From K189A clade bacterium (GTDB taxonomy: Bacteria > Pseudomonadota > Gammaproteobacteria > Pseudomonadales > Azotimanducaceae), in contig RKSB01000222.1 in NCBI GenBank assembly GCA_007571095.1, positions 1 to 15,852 of the forward strand: a DNA stretch of 15,852 nucleotides, written 5' to 3'. The notes beneath the pieces are model-generated. The model saw nothing but the letters and a program-made list of their open reading frames with translations. It was not told the DNA's origin and did no database searches. A program made the position numbers and the translations under genes. Position 1 is the stretch's first letter; each line of letters opens with the position of its first letter. Below are positions 1-6,258 of the stretch, in pieces.

Positions 1-269
1 TTTTGTCTTCTTCGGCTTGTTTTTTTGAACTTTTTGATCTCTGCCCTTGCCTCCTCAAGGTGTCGAAACTCTTGGTTTTCTTCTAGTTTCTTAGAATAAC
101 AAACCCAAACTGCAAGTGTTTGATACTTCTTAATTCCTAGCTCTTTGGCAGCATCTACAACACCAATTTCTTTGGCGAGTTTAACAGCTCGCTCTTTAAA
201 CTCTTTAGGGTAATGTTGTTTAGTTCTTCTTTCTGTTTTTTCCGGCCGGGCTGGTACTCTACTGGTTGA
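1..269 (-). pseudogene. IS3-type transposase OrfA fragment (decayed, runs off the left edge)
   Basis: Read on the minus strand, the frame from 269 down to 1 gives a helix-turn-helix transposase N-terminus: a basic start, then HYPKEFKERAVKLAKEIGVV, DAAKELGIKKYQTLAVWV and a charged helix ending EEARAEIKKFKK. This is the layout of IS3/IS911-type OrfA (HTH_Tnp_1 family). Two things suggest it is dead. A stop (TAG, 272-270) lies just upstream and no ATG, GTG or TTG follows in frame. At a run of seven A on this strand (26-20) the frame passes into a basic run (TSRRRQ), whereas dropping one A gives QAEEDK, which fits the expected coiled-coil continuation. The stretch is AT-rich compared with mnmE next door. 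OrfB, if present, would lie outside the window. The family is inferred by pattern, not by a search. Confidence 0.7.
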
Positions 270-311
270 CTAACAATCTGTTGTCCATACTGCAACAGTA
301 TCTGGTCAACC
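264..311. repeat. Nested inverted repeats in front of mnmE
   Basis: GGTTGAC (264-270) pairs with GTCAACC (305-311). Inside lie two further hairpins: ACAA-tctg-TTGT (273-284) and ATACTG-caa-CAGTAT (287-301). Together they can form a compact three-way junction of about 48 bases between the transposase remnant and the mnmE start. It could be a leftover insertion-sequence end, a cruciform, or part of the mnmE leader transcript. The sequence alone does not decide. Confidence 0.45.
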
Positions 312-338
312 GACGCTACAGTGTTTGATGTTTGAAGG

Positions 339-1652
339 ATGGCACCGGATAATGAGACCATAGCGGCTGTCGCCACTGCCGCCGGACCCGCCGGCGTTTC
401 GGTGGTCAGAGTCTCGGGGCCGCTCTCAGGCGAGATCGCCCGCTCCATCACTCACCGCCAGCTGACTCCGAGGCTTGCCACCTACACCAGTTTTCGCGAC
501 AGCGACGGCCAGCCTTTTGACAAGGGGGTGGCACTGTATTTTCCGGCACCTCATTCGCTGACCGGCGAGCCGGTCCTGGAGTTGCAGGGGCATGGTGGCG
601 ACATGGCACCGGCACTCTTGTTGCAGGCCACGTTGCAGGCAGGTGCTCGGCTGGCCCGTCCGGGCGAGTTTTCCGAAAGAGCCTTTCGTAACAACAAAAT
701 GGATCTGGCCCAGGCGGAGGCTGTTGGCGACCTGATTTACAGCGCCTCTCAGGCCAGTGCTCGGGCGGCATTCAGGTCCTTGTCGGGCGAGTTTTCGGAG
801 CAGATTCATTTGCAGGTCGATGCTGTTTTGCAGCTAAGAACTCTCACCGAAGCCCATCTTGATTTTCCCGAGGAGGAAATCGCCTTTGATCCTCCCGCCG
901 AAGCACTCAATGCTCTGGAAGCGCGACTCTCGCGCCTGATTCAACGGGCTCATCAGGGTCGCCTGCTGCGAGATGGTGCCCGAGTGGTGCTGGCCGGTCC
1001 GCCCAATGCCGGCAAGTCCTCGCTGATGAACCGCCTGACCGATGCACCCACATCCATCGTGGCCAGCACGCCCGGTACCACTCGGGACATTCTTCGAGTC
1101 AGCGTAGTGATGGAGGGTGTTCGGCTGCATTTAACTGATACGGCGGGCCTGAGAGCCGACCCCGAAGGAGAGGTTGAGGCCGAGGGAGTGGCCAGGGCCC
1201 GCCAGTCGCTTGAGCAGGCCGACCTGATCGTATGGATGACCGCCACCGACACCTTCGATGAACCGCCGCCCGATTGCTTACAGGTGAGGTTGCTCAGAGT
1301 ACACAACAAGATTGATCTCGACGCTCGCCTGCAGCCGGGCGTCGAGACTGATGGCCGGCTGCATGTTTCGGTCAAAACCGGCCAGGGCCTGGACGAACTG
1401 GAGTCGACCATCCTCAAAATGCTTGGAGCCGAAGGCAGTTTCGAGGGCAGCTTTACCGCCAGACAAAGACATCTGGAGGCCCTGGACAGGGCACTGAAGC
1501 ATGTTCGTCTTGCCCTCAAAAACACGACTGCACCAGAACTTCTGGCCGAAAGCCTGAGGGATGCCCAGAATGCTCTGGGCGAAATCACCGGCGAGGTGAC
1601 AACCGAGGATTTGCTTGGCCAGATTTTTTCCTCCTTTTGCATCGGAAAGTAG
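339..1652 (+). CDS. mnmE: tRNA U34 modification GTPase MnmE
   Basis: MnmE (TrmE) is a GTPase that works with MnmG to install the (carboxymethyl)aminomethyl group on C5 of uridine 34 in tRNAs reading split codon boxes. The 437 residues show the family order. An N-terminal formyl-tetrahydrofolate-binding part begins DNETIAAVATAAGPAGVSVV and includes ELQGHGG and RPGEFSERAF. A G domain follows, with P-loop GPPNAGKS at residues 220-227, a TPGTTRD switch, DTAGLR and NKID. The helical C-terminus ends in the invariant FCIGK, catalytic Cys434. It is slightly shorter than the E. coli protein (454). ATG 339 is the first usable start after an in-frame TGA at 333-335 and fits the family N-terminus. The only Shine-Dalgarno-like GAAGG (334-338) abuts the start, so initiation may be weak. 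Its usual upstream neighbour yidC is replaced here by a transposase remnant. Confidence 0.97.
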   Translation: MAPDNETIAAVATAAGPAGVSVVRVSGPLSGEIARSITHRQLTPRLATYTSFRDSDGQPFDKGVALYFPAPHSLTGEPVLELQGHGGDMAPALLLQATLQAGARLARPGEFSERAFRNNKMDLAQAEAVGDLIYSASQASARAAFRSLSGEFSEQIHLQVDAVLQLRTLTEAHLDFPEEEIAFDPPAEALNALEARLSRLIQRAHQGRLLRDGARVVLAGPPNAGKSSLMNRLTDAPTSIVASTPGTTRDILRVSVVMEGVRLHLTDTAGLRADPEGEVEAEGVARARQSLEQADLIVWMTATDTFDEPPPDCLQVRLLRVHNKIDLDARLQPGVETDGRLHVSVKTGQGLDELESTILKMLGAEGSFEGSFTARQRHLEALDRALKHVRLALKNTTAPELLAESLRDAQNALGEITGEVTTEDLLGQIFSSFCIGK

Positions 1653-2293
1653 AGCACCACTCTCTTGGCAGGCTAAAGAAAGATCCAGATTTCGCTGTCC
1701 TGCATTCCCCTGATACTGAGGGCTCTTATTCCCCTTTCTGGCTGAGGGCTCTTATTCCCTTTAGCTGAGGGCTCTCGCTGAAGGTTCCCGACTACCGACG
1801 TCCATTGCAACCGGCTGAGCAAAAGACGCTTGCTCCGGCGTTCGGCCGGGACTCGGGAGGCTTTGCTTGCGCGGTTCACCGCCCTGATGGTCTGGGTGTC
1901 TTCGCTGGCCACTCACGACGACGGCAGGACTCATTTCGGCAGTCCACAGGTCGCCAGACCAGCGCAAACCGCCTGTCGACTCGTTTGAGTTCTCGATGCC
2001 GCATCGCACGGCTTGCTCTCGAAGGAGGAGAGTAGAGCAGGTGCCAGTTTTTACCCAATCAGGCAATCAGAAAAAAGAGTTTTTCCTTGAGCCTGTCAAG
2101 CCGCCCTTGCTCTGAAAACTCGGCGAACCCAAGACCCTCTCAGGTCTCATGCCCCTGTGCACCGAGCCGGCCCTGCAACCGCCAGCCTTAAGGTGCCGAA
2201 TGCGATGGATGATTTCGTCTGTTTTCGTAAGAAGTTACGGGCAAGAGTCTTTGCACCGAGAAGAGCCCGAGTGCCGCTTCGGCAGACGGCTTC
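1653..2293. other. 640-base intergenic stretch between mnmE and mnmG, no convincing gene
   Basis: Reading frames of 60-100 codons exist on both strands (for example 1805-2035 plus, 1761-2066 minus), but none resembles a protein family I recognise, and the overlapping frames look like GC-rich chance openings. The stretch holds a tandem repeat (1716-1775), a cluster of short hairpins (about 1834-2032), a duplicated CAATCAG (2056-2062, 2064-2070) followed by A6-GAG-T5, and a small AGACC/GGTCT hairpin (2132-2147). In many relatives mnmE and mnmG are not neighbours, so this may be a rearrangement scar or contain an RNA gene. No DnaA-box cluster or AT-rich unwinding region is apparent. Confidence 0.5.
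1716..1775. repeat. Imperfect tandem repeat, two full copies and one partial
   Basis: CTGAGGGCTCTTATTCCC begins at 1716 and again at 1742, each copy followed by CTTT or TTT. A third, shortened copy (CTGAGGGCTCT) begins at 1765. Successive copies start 26 and 23 bases apart. Each full unit can form a small GGG...CCC hairpin before a short T run. It lies about 65 bases after the mnmE stop. Confidence 0.75.
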
Positions 2294-2296
2294 ATG

Positions 2297-2302
2297 TATA
2301 CT
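2297..2302 (+). promoter_or_regulatory. Possible -10 box for mnmG
   Basis: TATACT (one mismatch to TATAAT) sits 28 bases before the ATG at 2330. This would give a 5' leader of about 20 bases and argues that translation does not start at the upstream ATG 2294. No good -35 box lies 16-18 bases upstream, so the call is tentative. Confidence 0.35.
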
Positions 2303-2329
2303 GATCGACCCTGTGGACGGTTGGTTTTG

Positions 2330-4210
2330 ATGATGCGGTTCGATCAAACCTCTGACCTGATTGTAGTTGGTGGTGGCCACGCCGGCGTAGAGGCTGCACT
2401 GGCGGGTGCTCGACTGGGTGCTTCGGTGCTTCTGTTGACCCAGAGCATAGGGACGGTTGGACAAATGTCCTGCAACCCGGCCATTGGCGGTATCGGCAAA
2501 AGTCATCTGGTGGCCGAAATCGATGCCCTCGGAGGCATCATGGCAAGAGCCGCCGACCTGGCGGGCATTCAGTTTCGTACGCTCAATTCGAGAAAGGGCC
2601 CGGCGGTACAGGCCACTCGCGCACAGACCGACCGCCTGTTGTATCTGCAGGCCATTCAGGAGGCGGTGTTTGGCCAGCCTCATCTGTTTTTGTTGCAGCA
2701 ATCGGTGGTTGACCTGGTGGTGGAGAAGGACCGGGTCGTCGGCGTAGTCACTCAGATGGGCCTGCGCATTCGAGCATCCGCCGTCGTTCTGACCACCGGC
2801 ACCTTTCTGGGCGGCCGCATTCACATCGGCCTGCACAATCACACCGGCGGCCGGGCGGGCGAAGCCGCCGCCAACCCGCTGGCAGAAAGGCTCGGTGCCC
2901 TTCCTCTCAGGCCGAGTCGCCTGAAGACAGGTACACCGCCGCGCATTGACGGAACCAGTGTTGATTTCAGTGTCATGGAGCCGCAGCCGGGTGACGAGCC
3001 ACGTCCCTGTCTGTCCAAAAGAAGCCGACCCGAAGACTCACCTCGCCAGATACCCTGCCATATCACCCAGACCTCTCCTGTGACTCACGAGATTATTCGC
3101 TCGGCACTGGACGAGTCTCCCTTGTATAGAGGCGATATTCGCGGGCCTGGCCCGCGCTATTGCCCGTCCATAGAGGACAAGGTGGTGCGTTTTGCCGATC
3201 GCACTCATCATCAGATTTTCGTCGAACCAGAGGGTCTGCGGACGACCGAACTCTACCCCAACGGCATATCCACGAGCCTGCCTTTCAAGACGCAGGTTGA
3301 ACTGGTGAGAAGCATTCGGGGCTTTGAGGAGGCACACATTACTCGCCCCGGTTATGCCATCGAGTACACCTATCTGGACCCAAGAGATCTCGAACACACT
3401 CTGCAGAGCAGGGTTCTGGGCGGCCTCTTTATGGCCGGCCAGATCAACGGCACCACGGGTTACGAAGAGGCTGCCGCCCAAGGCTTGGTGGCCGGCCTCA
3501 ATGCCGCCCGCCTGGCAGCCGGCCAGACACTTTGGGAGCCAGCCCGAGAGGATTCCTATACAGGCGTGATGATCGATGATCTGGTCAGCCGGGGTGTGCT
3601 GGAGCCTTACCGAATGTTCACCAGCAGGGCCGAGTACCGGCTCAGACTGAGACAGGACAACGCCGATTTCAGGCTCACTCCGACGGGGCGTGACCTCGGC
3701 CTGGTGAATGATGCGCTTTGGGCGGCCTATCAGGCCCGCCGCAAGGAATTTGACCGAGGCATGCGGATTCTTGAAGAAACGCGCCTGAGTCCGCAACAGA
3801 TGGGCAACATGTGCGACCTGCCGAGCGGTCGATTCGACACCATGTCGCTGCTTGACTGGCTGAAGCGCCCGCAGATCCACATCGATCAGCTGGCGAAGCA
3901 CACGGCCCTTGGCACCCTGTCTCGACCGGTGCGAATGCAGCTGGCCAGCGAGGCCAAGTATGCCGATTATGTCAAGAATCAGGAGAGGGCACTTGAACGC
4001 ACTCGGCGAGCGGCCGCCACCACCATTCCTCAAAGCTTTCGGTTTGACGCCATATCTGGCCTGTCCAACGAGCAGAAGCAGCGGTTGCAACAGCAGAGGC
4101 CGGGCAATCTGGCCGCCGCCGCCAGGTTGCCCGGGATGACACCGGCGGCGGTTTCGTTGCTGGCGGTTTTCCTGAAGAAGGCGGAGCGATCCGGGTTGTC
4201 GGTTGAGTGA
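2330..4210 (+). CDS. mnmG: tRNA U34 modification enzyme MnmG (GidA), FAD-dependent
   Basis: MnmG binds FAD and, with MnmE, modifies the wobble uridine of tRNAs. From ATG 2330 the protein has 626 residues, close to the E. coli length (629). It opens with the dinucleotide-binding motif VVGGGHAG (12-19), followed by QMSCNPAIGGIGKSH, NSRKGPAVQATRAQTDR, TGTFLGGRIHIG, RLKTGTPPRID, the RYCPSIEDKVVRFADR block and AGQINGTTGYEEAAAQG, all family hallmarks. Two conserved cysteines fall at 48 and 278 in this numbering, one more than the E. coli numbers as I recall them (47 and 277). That makes ATG 2333 an equally good start. An in-frame ATG at 2294 would add 12 unlikely residues and overlaps a candidate -10 box. 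GGACGG (2314-2319) may serve as the ribosome site. The end overlaps atpI by 8 bases; rsmG, parA and parB, which often follow mnmG in relatives, are missing. Confidence 0.97.
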   Translation: MMRFDQTSDLIVVGGGHAGVEAALAGARLGASVLLLTQSIGTVGQMSCNPAIGGIGKSHLVAEIDALGGIMARAADLAGIQFRTLNSRKGPAVQATRAQTDRLLYLQAIQEAVFGQPHLFLLQQSVVDLVVEKDRVVGVVTQMGLRIRASAVVLTTGTFLGGRIHIGLHNHTGGRAGEAAANPLAERLGALPLRPSRLKTGTPPRIDGTSVDFSVMEPQPGDEPRPCLSKRSRPEDSPRQIPCHITQTSPVTHEIIRSALDESPLYRGDIRGPGPRYCPSIEDKVVRFADRTHHQIFVEPEGLRTTELYPNGISTSLPFKTQVELVRSIRGFEEAHITRPGYAIEYTYLDPRDLEHTLQSRVLGGLFMAGQINGTTGYEEAAAQGLVAGLNAARLAAGQTLWEPAREDSYTGVMIDDLVSRGVLEPYRMFTSRAEYRLRLRQDNADFRLTPTGRDLGLVNDALWAAYQARRKEFDRGMRILEETRLSPQQMGNMCDLPSGRFDTMSLLDWLKRPQIHIDQLAKHTALGTLSRPVRMQLASEAKYADYVKNQERALERTRRAAATTIPQSFRFDAISGLSNEQKQRLQQQRPGNLAAAARLPGMTPAAVSLLAVFLKKAERSGLSVE

Positions 4211-4571
4211 ACAAACGCCTCCCGGGCGTTCACCTTCTTTGCCTGCTCCGACCGCCCGCCTGATTGCCCTTCAGGCTGGCATTGCTTCGCTGATCTGGTT
4301 GTATGTTCGCTGGGTGGGGGCGGATTCGGCTTCCGTTCTGGCCGCCGCCGGATGTGTCATTGTGCCCAACCTCTGGCTGGCTATTCGGCTGGCCAGAACC
4401 CAGACACCGGTCCTCTTCGGACTCGTGTCCCTGCAGGTCCAAAGGCTGGTATTGACCGCCGCCCTGTTTGTCATCTCTTTTATTGCCCTGCCCGATCTTG
4501 ACCCAATTGTCTTCTTTATCACCTTTATCTCGTGCCAAACTGCCTTTATAATAGTCCTGCTCTGGCGTTAG
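4203..4571 (+). CDS. atpI: ATP synthase assembly protein I (AtpI-like)
   Basis: A 122-residue very hydrophobic protein with about four membrane segments (roughly residues 20-38, 42-64, 70-96 and 100-120) in the position always held by atpI, just ahead of atpB. AtpI is an accessory membrane protein thought to help assemble the c-ring and is not part of the working enzyme. Sequence conservation in this family is low, so the call rests mainly on hydropathy, length and place. The frame contains no internal methionine, so the start must be non-ATG. TTG 4203 is chosen; it overlaps the last codons of mnmG by 8 bases, which suggests translational coupling. GTG 4207 is in a different frame. Confidence 0.8.
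   Translation: MSEQTPPGRSPSLPAPTARLIALQAGIASLIWLYVRWVGADSASVLAAAGCVIVPNLWLAIRLARTQTPVLFGLVSLQVQRLVLTAALFVISFIALPDLDPIVFFITFISCQTAFIIVLLWR
4524..4552 (+). promoter_or_regulatory. Possible promoter inside the end of atpI, upstream of atpB
   Basis: A perfect -10 hexamer TATAAT (4547-4552) lies 17 bases after a weak -35-like TTTATC (4524-4529). A transcript would start near 4559, run through the terminator-like hairpin at 4580-4616 and reach atpB at 4642. The -10 is strong by eye; the -35 matches only three of six bases. Confidence 0.4.
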
Positions 4572-4579
4572 GCACCTTT

Positions 4580-4616
4580 TTCCGCGAGTCTTGAGAGTCT
4601 TGCGGGGCGTTTTTTT
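4580..4616 (+). terminator. Intrinsic-terminator-like hairpin between atpI and atpB
   Basis: CCGCGAGTCTT (4582-4592) pairs with GAGTCTTGCGG (4595-4605) through a stem of about ten pairs with one T-T mismatch and two G-U wobbles. It can extend by two U-G wobbles (4580-4581 with 4606-4607). After CG comes a run of seven T (4610-4616). The form is that of a Rho-independent terminator, yet it stands inside the atp gene cluster, 25 bases before atpB, so it probably acts partially, as an attenuator or processing site. Confidence 0.65.
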
Positions 4617-4641
4617 ATCCAGCAAGTGAGTTCTTTGAGTT

Positions 4642-5487
4642 ATGGCTGCAGGCCCGCTGACTTCTGAAAGCTACATCAAGCACCATCTGACCAACCTCAC
4701 CTGGGGGCGTCATTCAGATGGCACCTGGGGCTTTGCGACGACCGATGAACAGGTCGCAGAGATGGGTTTTCTGGCTATTCATGTCGACTCCATGCTCTGG
4801 TCGATTGGTCTGGGTATCGTTTTTCTGTCCATCTTTACGCTGGCCGCCCGCCGAGCGACCACCGGTGTACCCTCCATGCTTCAGAACGCTGTCGAGGCCA
4901 TGGTCAGCTTTGTCGACGAAACGATTCGTTCCACCTTTAATCACAAGAACGCCATGATCGCCCCCATGGCACTGACGGTTTTTGTCTGGATTTTTCTGAT
5001 GAACCTGATGGACCTGGTGCCGGTGGACTGGATTCCCCATCTGGCCACTGTGCTCGGTGTTCCCTACATGAAAATCGTGCCCACCACCGACCCCAACATC
5101 ACCATGGGGATGGCCTTCAGTGTGTTTGCCCTGATTCTGATTTACAGCATCAAACAGAAGGGTGTGGGCGGCTTTTTTGGCGAGCTGGCCTTTCATCCCT
5201 TTCCCAAATACCTGTTTCCCTTCAACCTGTTTCTGGAGGGTGTTACTCTGGTCGCCAAGCCCATCTCGCTCGGGCTACGGCTGTTTGGCAACCTCTACGC
5301 AGGCGAGATGATCTTTATATTGATCGCCCTTATGTACGGGAGTCTTGCAACGGCTCTGGTGGGCGGTGTCCTGCAATGGATCTGGGCGGTGTTCCATGTC
5401 CTCATCATCACCCTGCAGGCCTTTATATTCATGGTCCTGACCGCAGTCTATCTGTCGCAGGCACATGACCTTGCAGAAGATCACTAG
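4642..5487 (+). CDS. atpB: ATP synthase Fo subunit a
   Basis: Subunit a is the membrane stator channel that passes protons to and from the c-ring. The 281-residue product has the expected set of hydrophobic helices and the catalytic helix motif ISLGLRLFGNLYAGE. The essential arginine is Arg213 (Arg210 in E. coli), and Glu222 matches the E. coli Glu219. The last helix reads FHVLIITLQAFIFMVLTAVY, virtually the family consensus. The N-terminal periplasmic part (ESYIKHHLTNL, HVDSMLWS) is also typical of gammaproteobacteria. There are a few extra residues in the loop between Arg213 and His252 compared with E. coli. The ribosome site is weak. It is first in the uninterrupted run of eight structural genes. 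Confidence 0.98.
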   Translation: MAAGPLTSESYIKHHLTNLTWGRHSDGTWGFATTDEQVAEMGFLAIHVDSMLWSIGLGIVFLSIFTLAARRATTGVPSMLQNAVEAMVSFVDETIRSTFNHKNAMIAPMALTVFVWIFLMNLMDLVPVDWIPHLATVLGVPYMKIVPTTDPNITMGMAFSVFALILIYSIKQKGVGGFFGELAFHPFPKYLFPFNLFLEGVTLVAKPISLGLRLFGNLYAGEMIFILIALMYGSLATALVGGVLQWIWAVFHVLIITLQAFIFMVLTAVYLSQAHDLAEDH

Positions 5488-5505
5488 AACCCACTCGTTG
5501 ACGAA

Positions 5506-5512
5506 AAAGGAG
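5506..5512 (+). promoter_or_regulatory. Strong ribosome binding site of atpE
   Basis: AAAGGAG stands 6 bases before ATG 5519 and fixes the start of the c subunit. The longer in-frame opening from 5465 would overlap the end of atpB and add 18 residues that do not fit the family. A strong site here fits the need for many copies of subunit c per enzyme. Confidence 0.8.
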
Positions 5513-5518
5513 AATTTT

Positions 5519-5749
5519 ATGGAAGCGGCAATCATTTATATCGCAGGCGGCATCATGATGGGCCTCGGTGCTCTGGGTGCACCCATCGGCGTGGGCGTGC
5601 TGGGCGGCAAGTTTCTGGAGGCCGTCGCCAGGCAACCGGAACTTCTGCCCATGCTCAGAACCCAGCTGTTTATCGTGCTGGGCCTGGTGGACGCAATACC
5701 CATGATCGCAGTCGGTATCGCACTCTATCTGGTCTTTGCGGTCGCTTAA
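5519..5749 (+). CDS. atpE: ATP synthase Fo subunit c
   Basis: Subunit c forms the rotating proton ring. The 76-residue protein is a two-helix hairpin: helix 1 is rich in glycine, the polar loop reads ARQPEL (37-42), and helix 2 carries the ion-binding carboxylate Asp58 in GLVDAIPMIAVG, matching E. coli Asp61. Asp followed by Ala, with no Gln/Glu/Ser sodium-ligand set, points to proton coupling. Pro22 in GAPIGVG of helix 1 sits where E. coli has Ala25, facing the region of the carboxylate, and is unusual. Both arginine codons (Arg38 AGG, Arg47 AGA) are of the kind rare in E. coli. The start at 5519 is set by the AAAGGAG site. Confidence 0.98.
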   Translation: MEAAIIYIAGGIMMGLGALGAPIGVGVLGGKFLEAVARQPELLPMLRTQLFIVLGLVDAIPMIAVGIALYLVFAVA

Positions 5750-5780
5750 CCTGAAGTCGGTACCGGGAGAGCCTTAAGTC

Positions 5781-6251
5781 ATGAATATCAACCTGACCAT
5801 TCTGGGCCAATCGATTGCGTTTGCTTTCTTCGTATGGTTCTGCATGAAGTTCATCTGGCCGCCGATCATGGGAGCCTTGCGCGCCCGCCAGCATGCGATC
5901 GGCCTGGGTCTGCAACAGGCGGAGGAGGCCGAGCGAAAGCTTCAGGCGGCCAATGCGGAGGCCGACAAGATTTTGGTTGAAGCCAAAGAATCGGCTCGCG
6001 AGATTATCGAACAGGCCGACTCTCGTGCCGGCCAGATAATTGAACAGGCCAAAGGCCAGGCAGTCGCCGAGGGCGAGCAGATCAAGGAGGCCGCTCAGGC
6101 CGAAATCGAAAGAGAGGTCAGCCGGGCTCGTGAAGGGCTGCGTGAGCAGTTGTCCGATCTGGTGATGGCGGGTGCCGAAAAAGTACTGGGTGCTTCTGTT
6201 GACCGCAAGCAGCACGCCGGTGCCCTGAAAGACCTGACGGCTCAGCTCTAG
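5781..6251 (+). CDS. atpF: ATP synthase Fo subunit b
   Basis: Subunit b is the peripheral stalk that links the membrane part to F1 as a dimer. The 156 residues (E. coli also 156) begin with one membrane helix (about residues 5-27, TILGQSIAFAFFVWFCMKFI), then RARQHAIGLGLQQAEEAERK and a long charged coiled coil rich in Ala, Glu, Lys and Gln. The C-terminal part (LSDLVMAGAEKVLGASVDR) matches the delta-binding end. It lies 31 bases after atpE and 7 bases before atpH. Confidence 0.97.
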   Translation: MNINLTILGQSIAFAFFVWFCMKFIWPPIMGALRARQHAIGLGLQQAEEAERKLQAANAEADKILVEAKESAREIIEQADSRAGQIIEQAKGQAVAEGEQIKEAAQAEIEREVSRAREGLREQLSDLVMAGAEKVLGASVDRKQHAGALKDLTAQL

Positions 6252-6258
6252 TCTGCAC

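Noticed and set aside
1761..2066. 101-codon minus-strand frame, and a 76-codon plus-strand frame at 1805-2035, between mnmE and mnmG
   Set aside because: Neither shows family motifs, membrane segments or a good ribosome site, and they overlap each other. They are better left as chance frames.
1653..2293. Replication origin next to mnmG (gidA)
   Set aside because: Although oriC lies near gidA in E. coli, there is no cluster of DnaA boxes and no AT-rich unwinding region here.
2294..2329. Upstream ATG 2294 as the start of mnmG
   Set aside because: It would add 12 residues not found in the family and lies in a candidate -10 box. ATG 2330 or 2333 matches family length and cysteine positions.
3038..4090. 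350-codon open frame on the minus strand across mnmG
   Set aside because: It is a shadow of mnmG; the plus-strand protein is a clear full-length family member.
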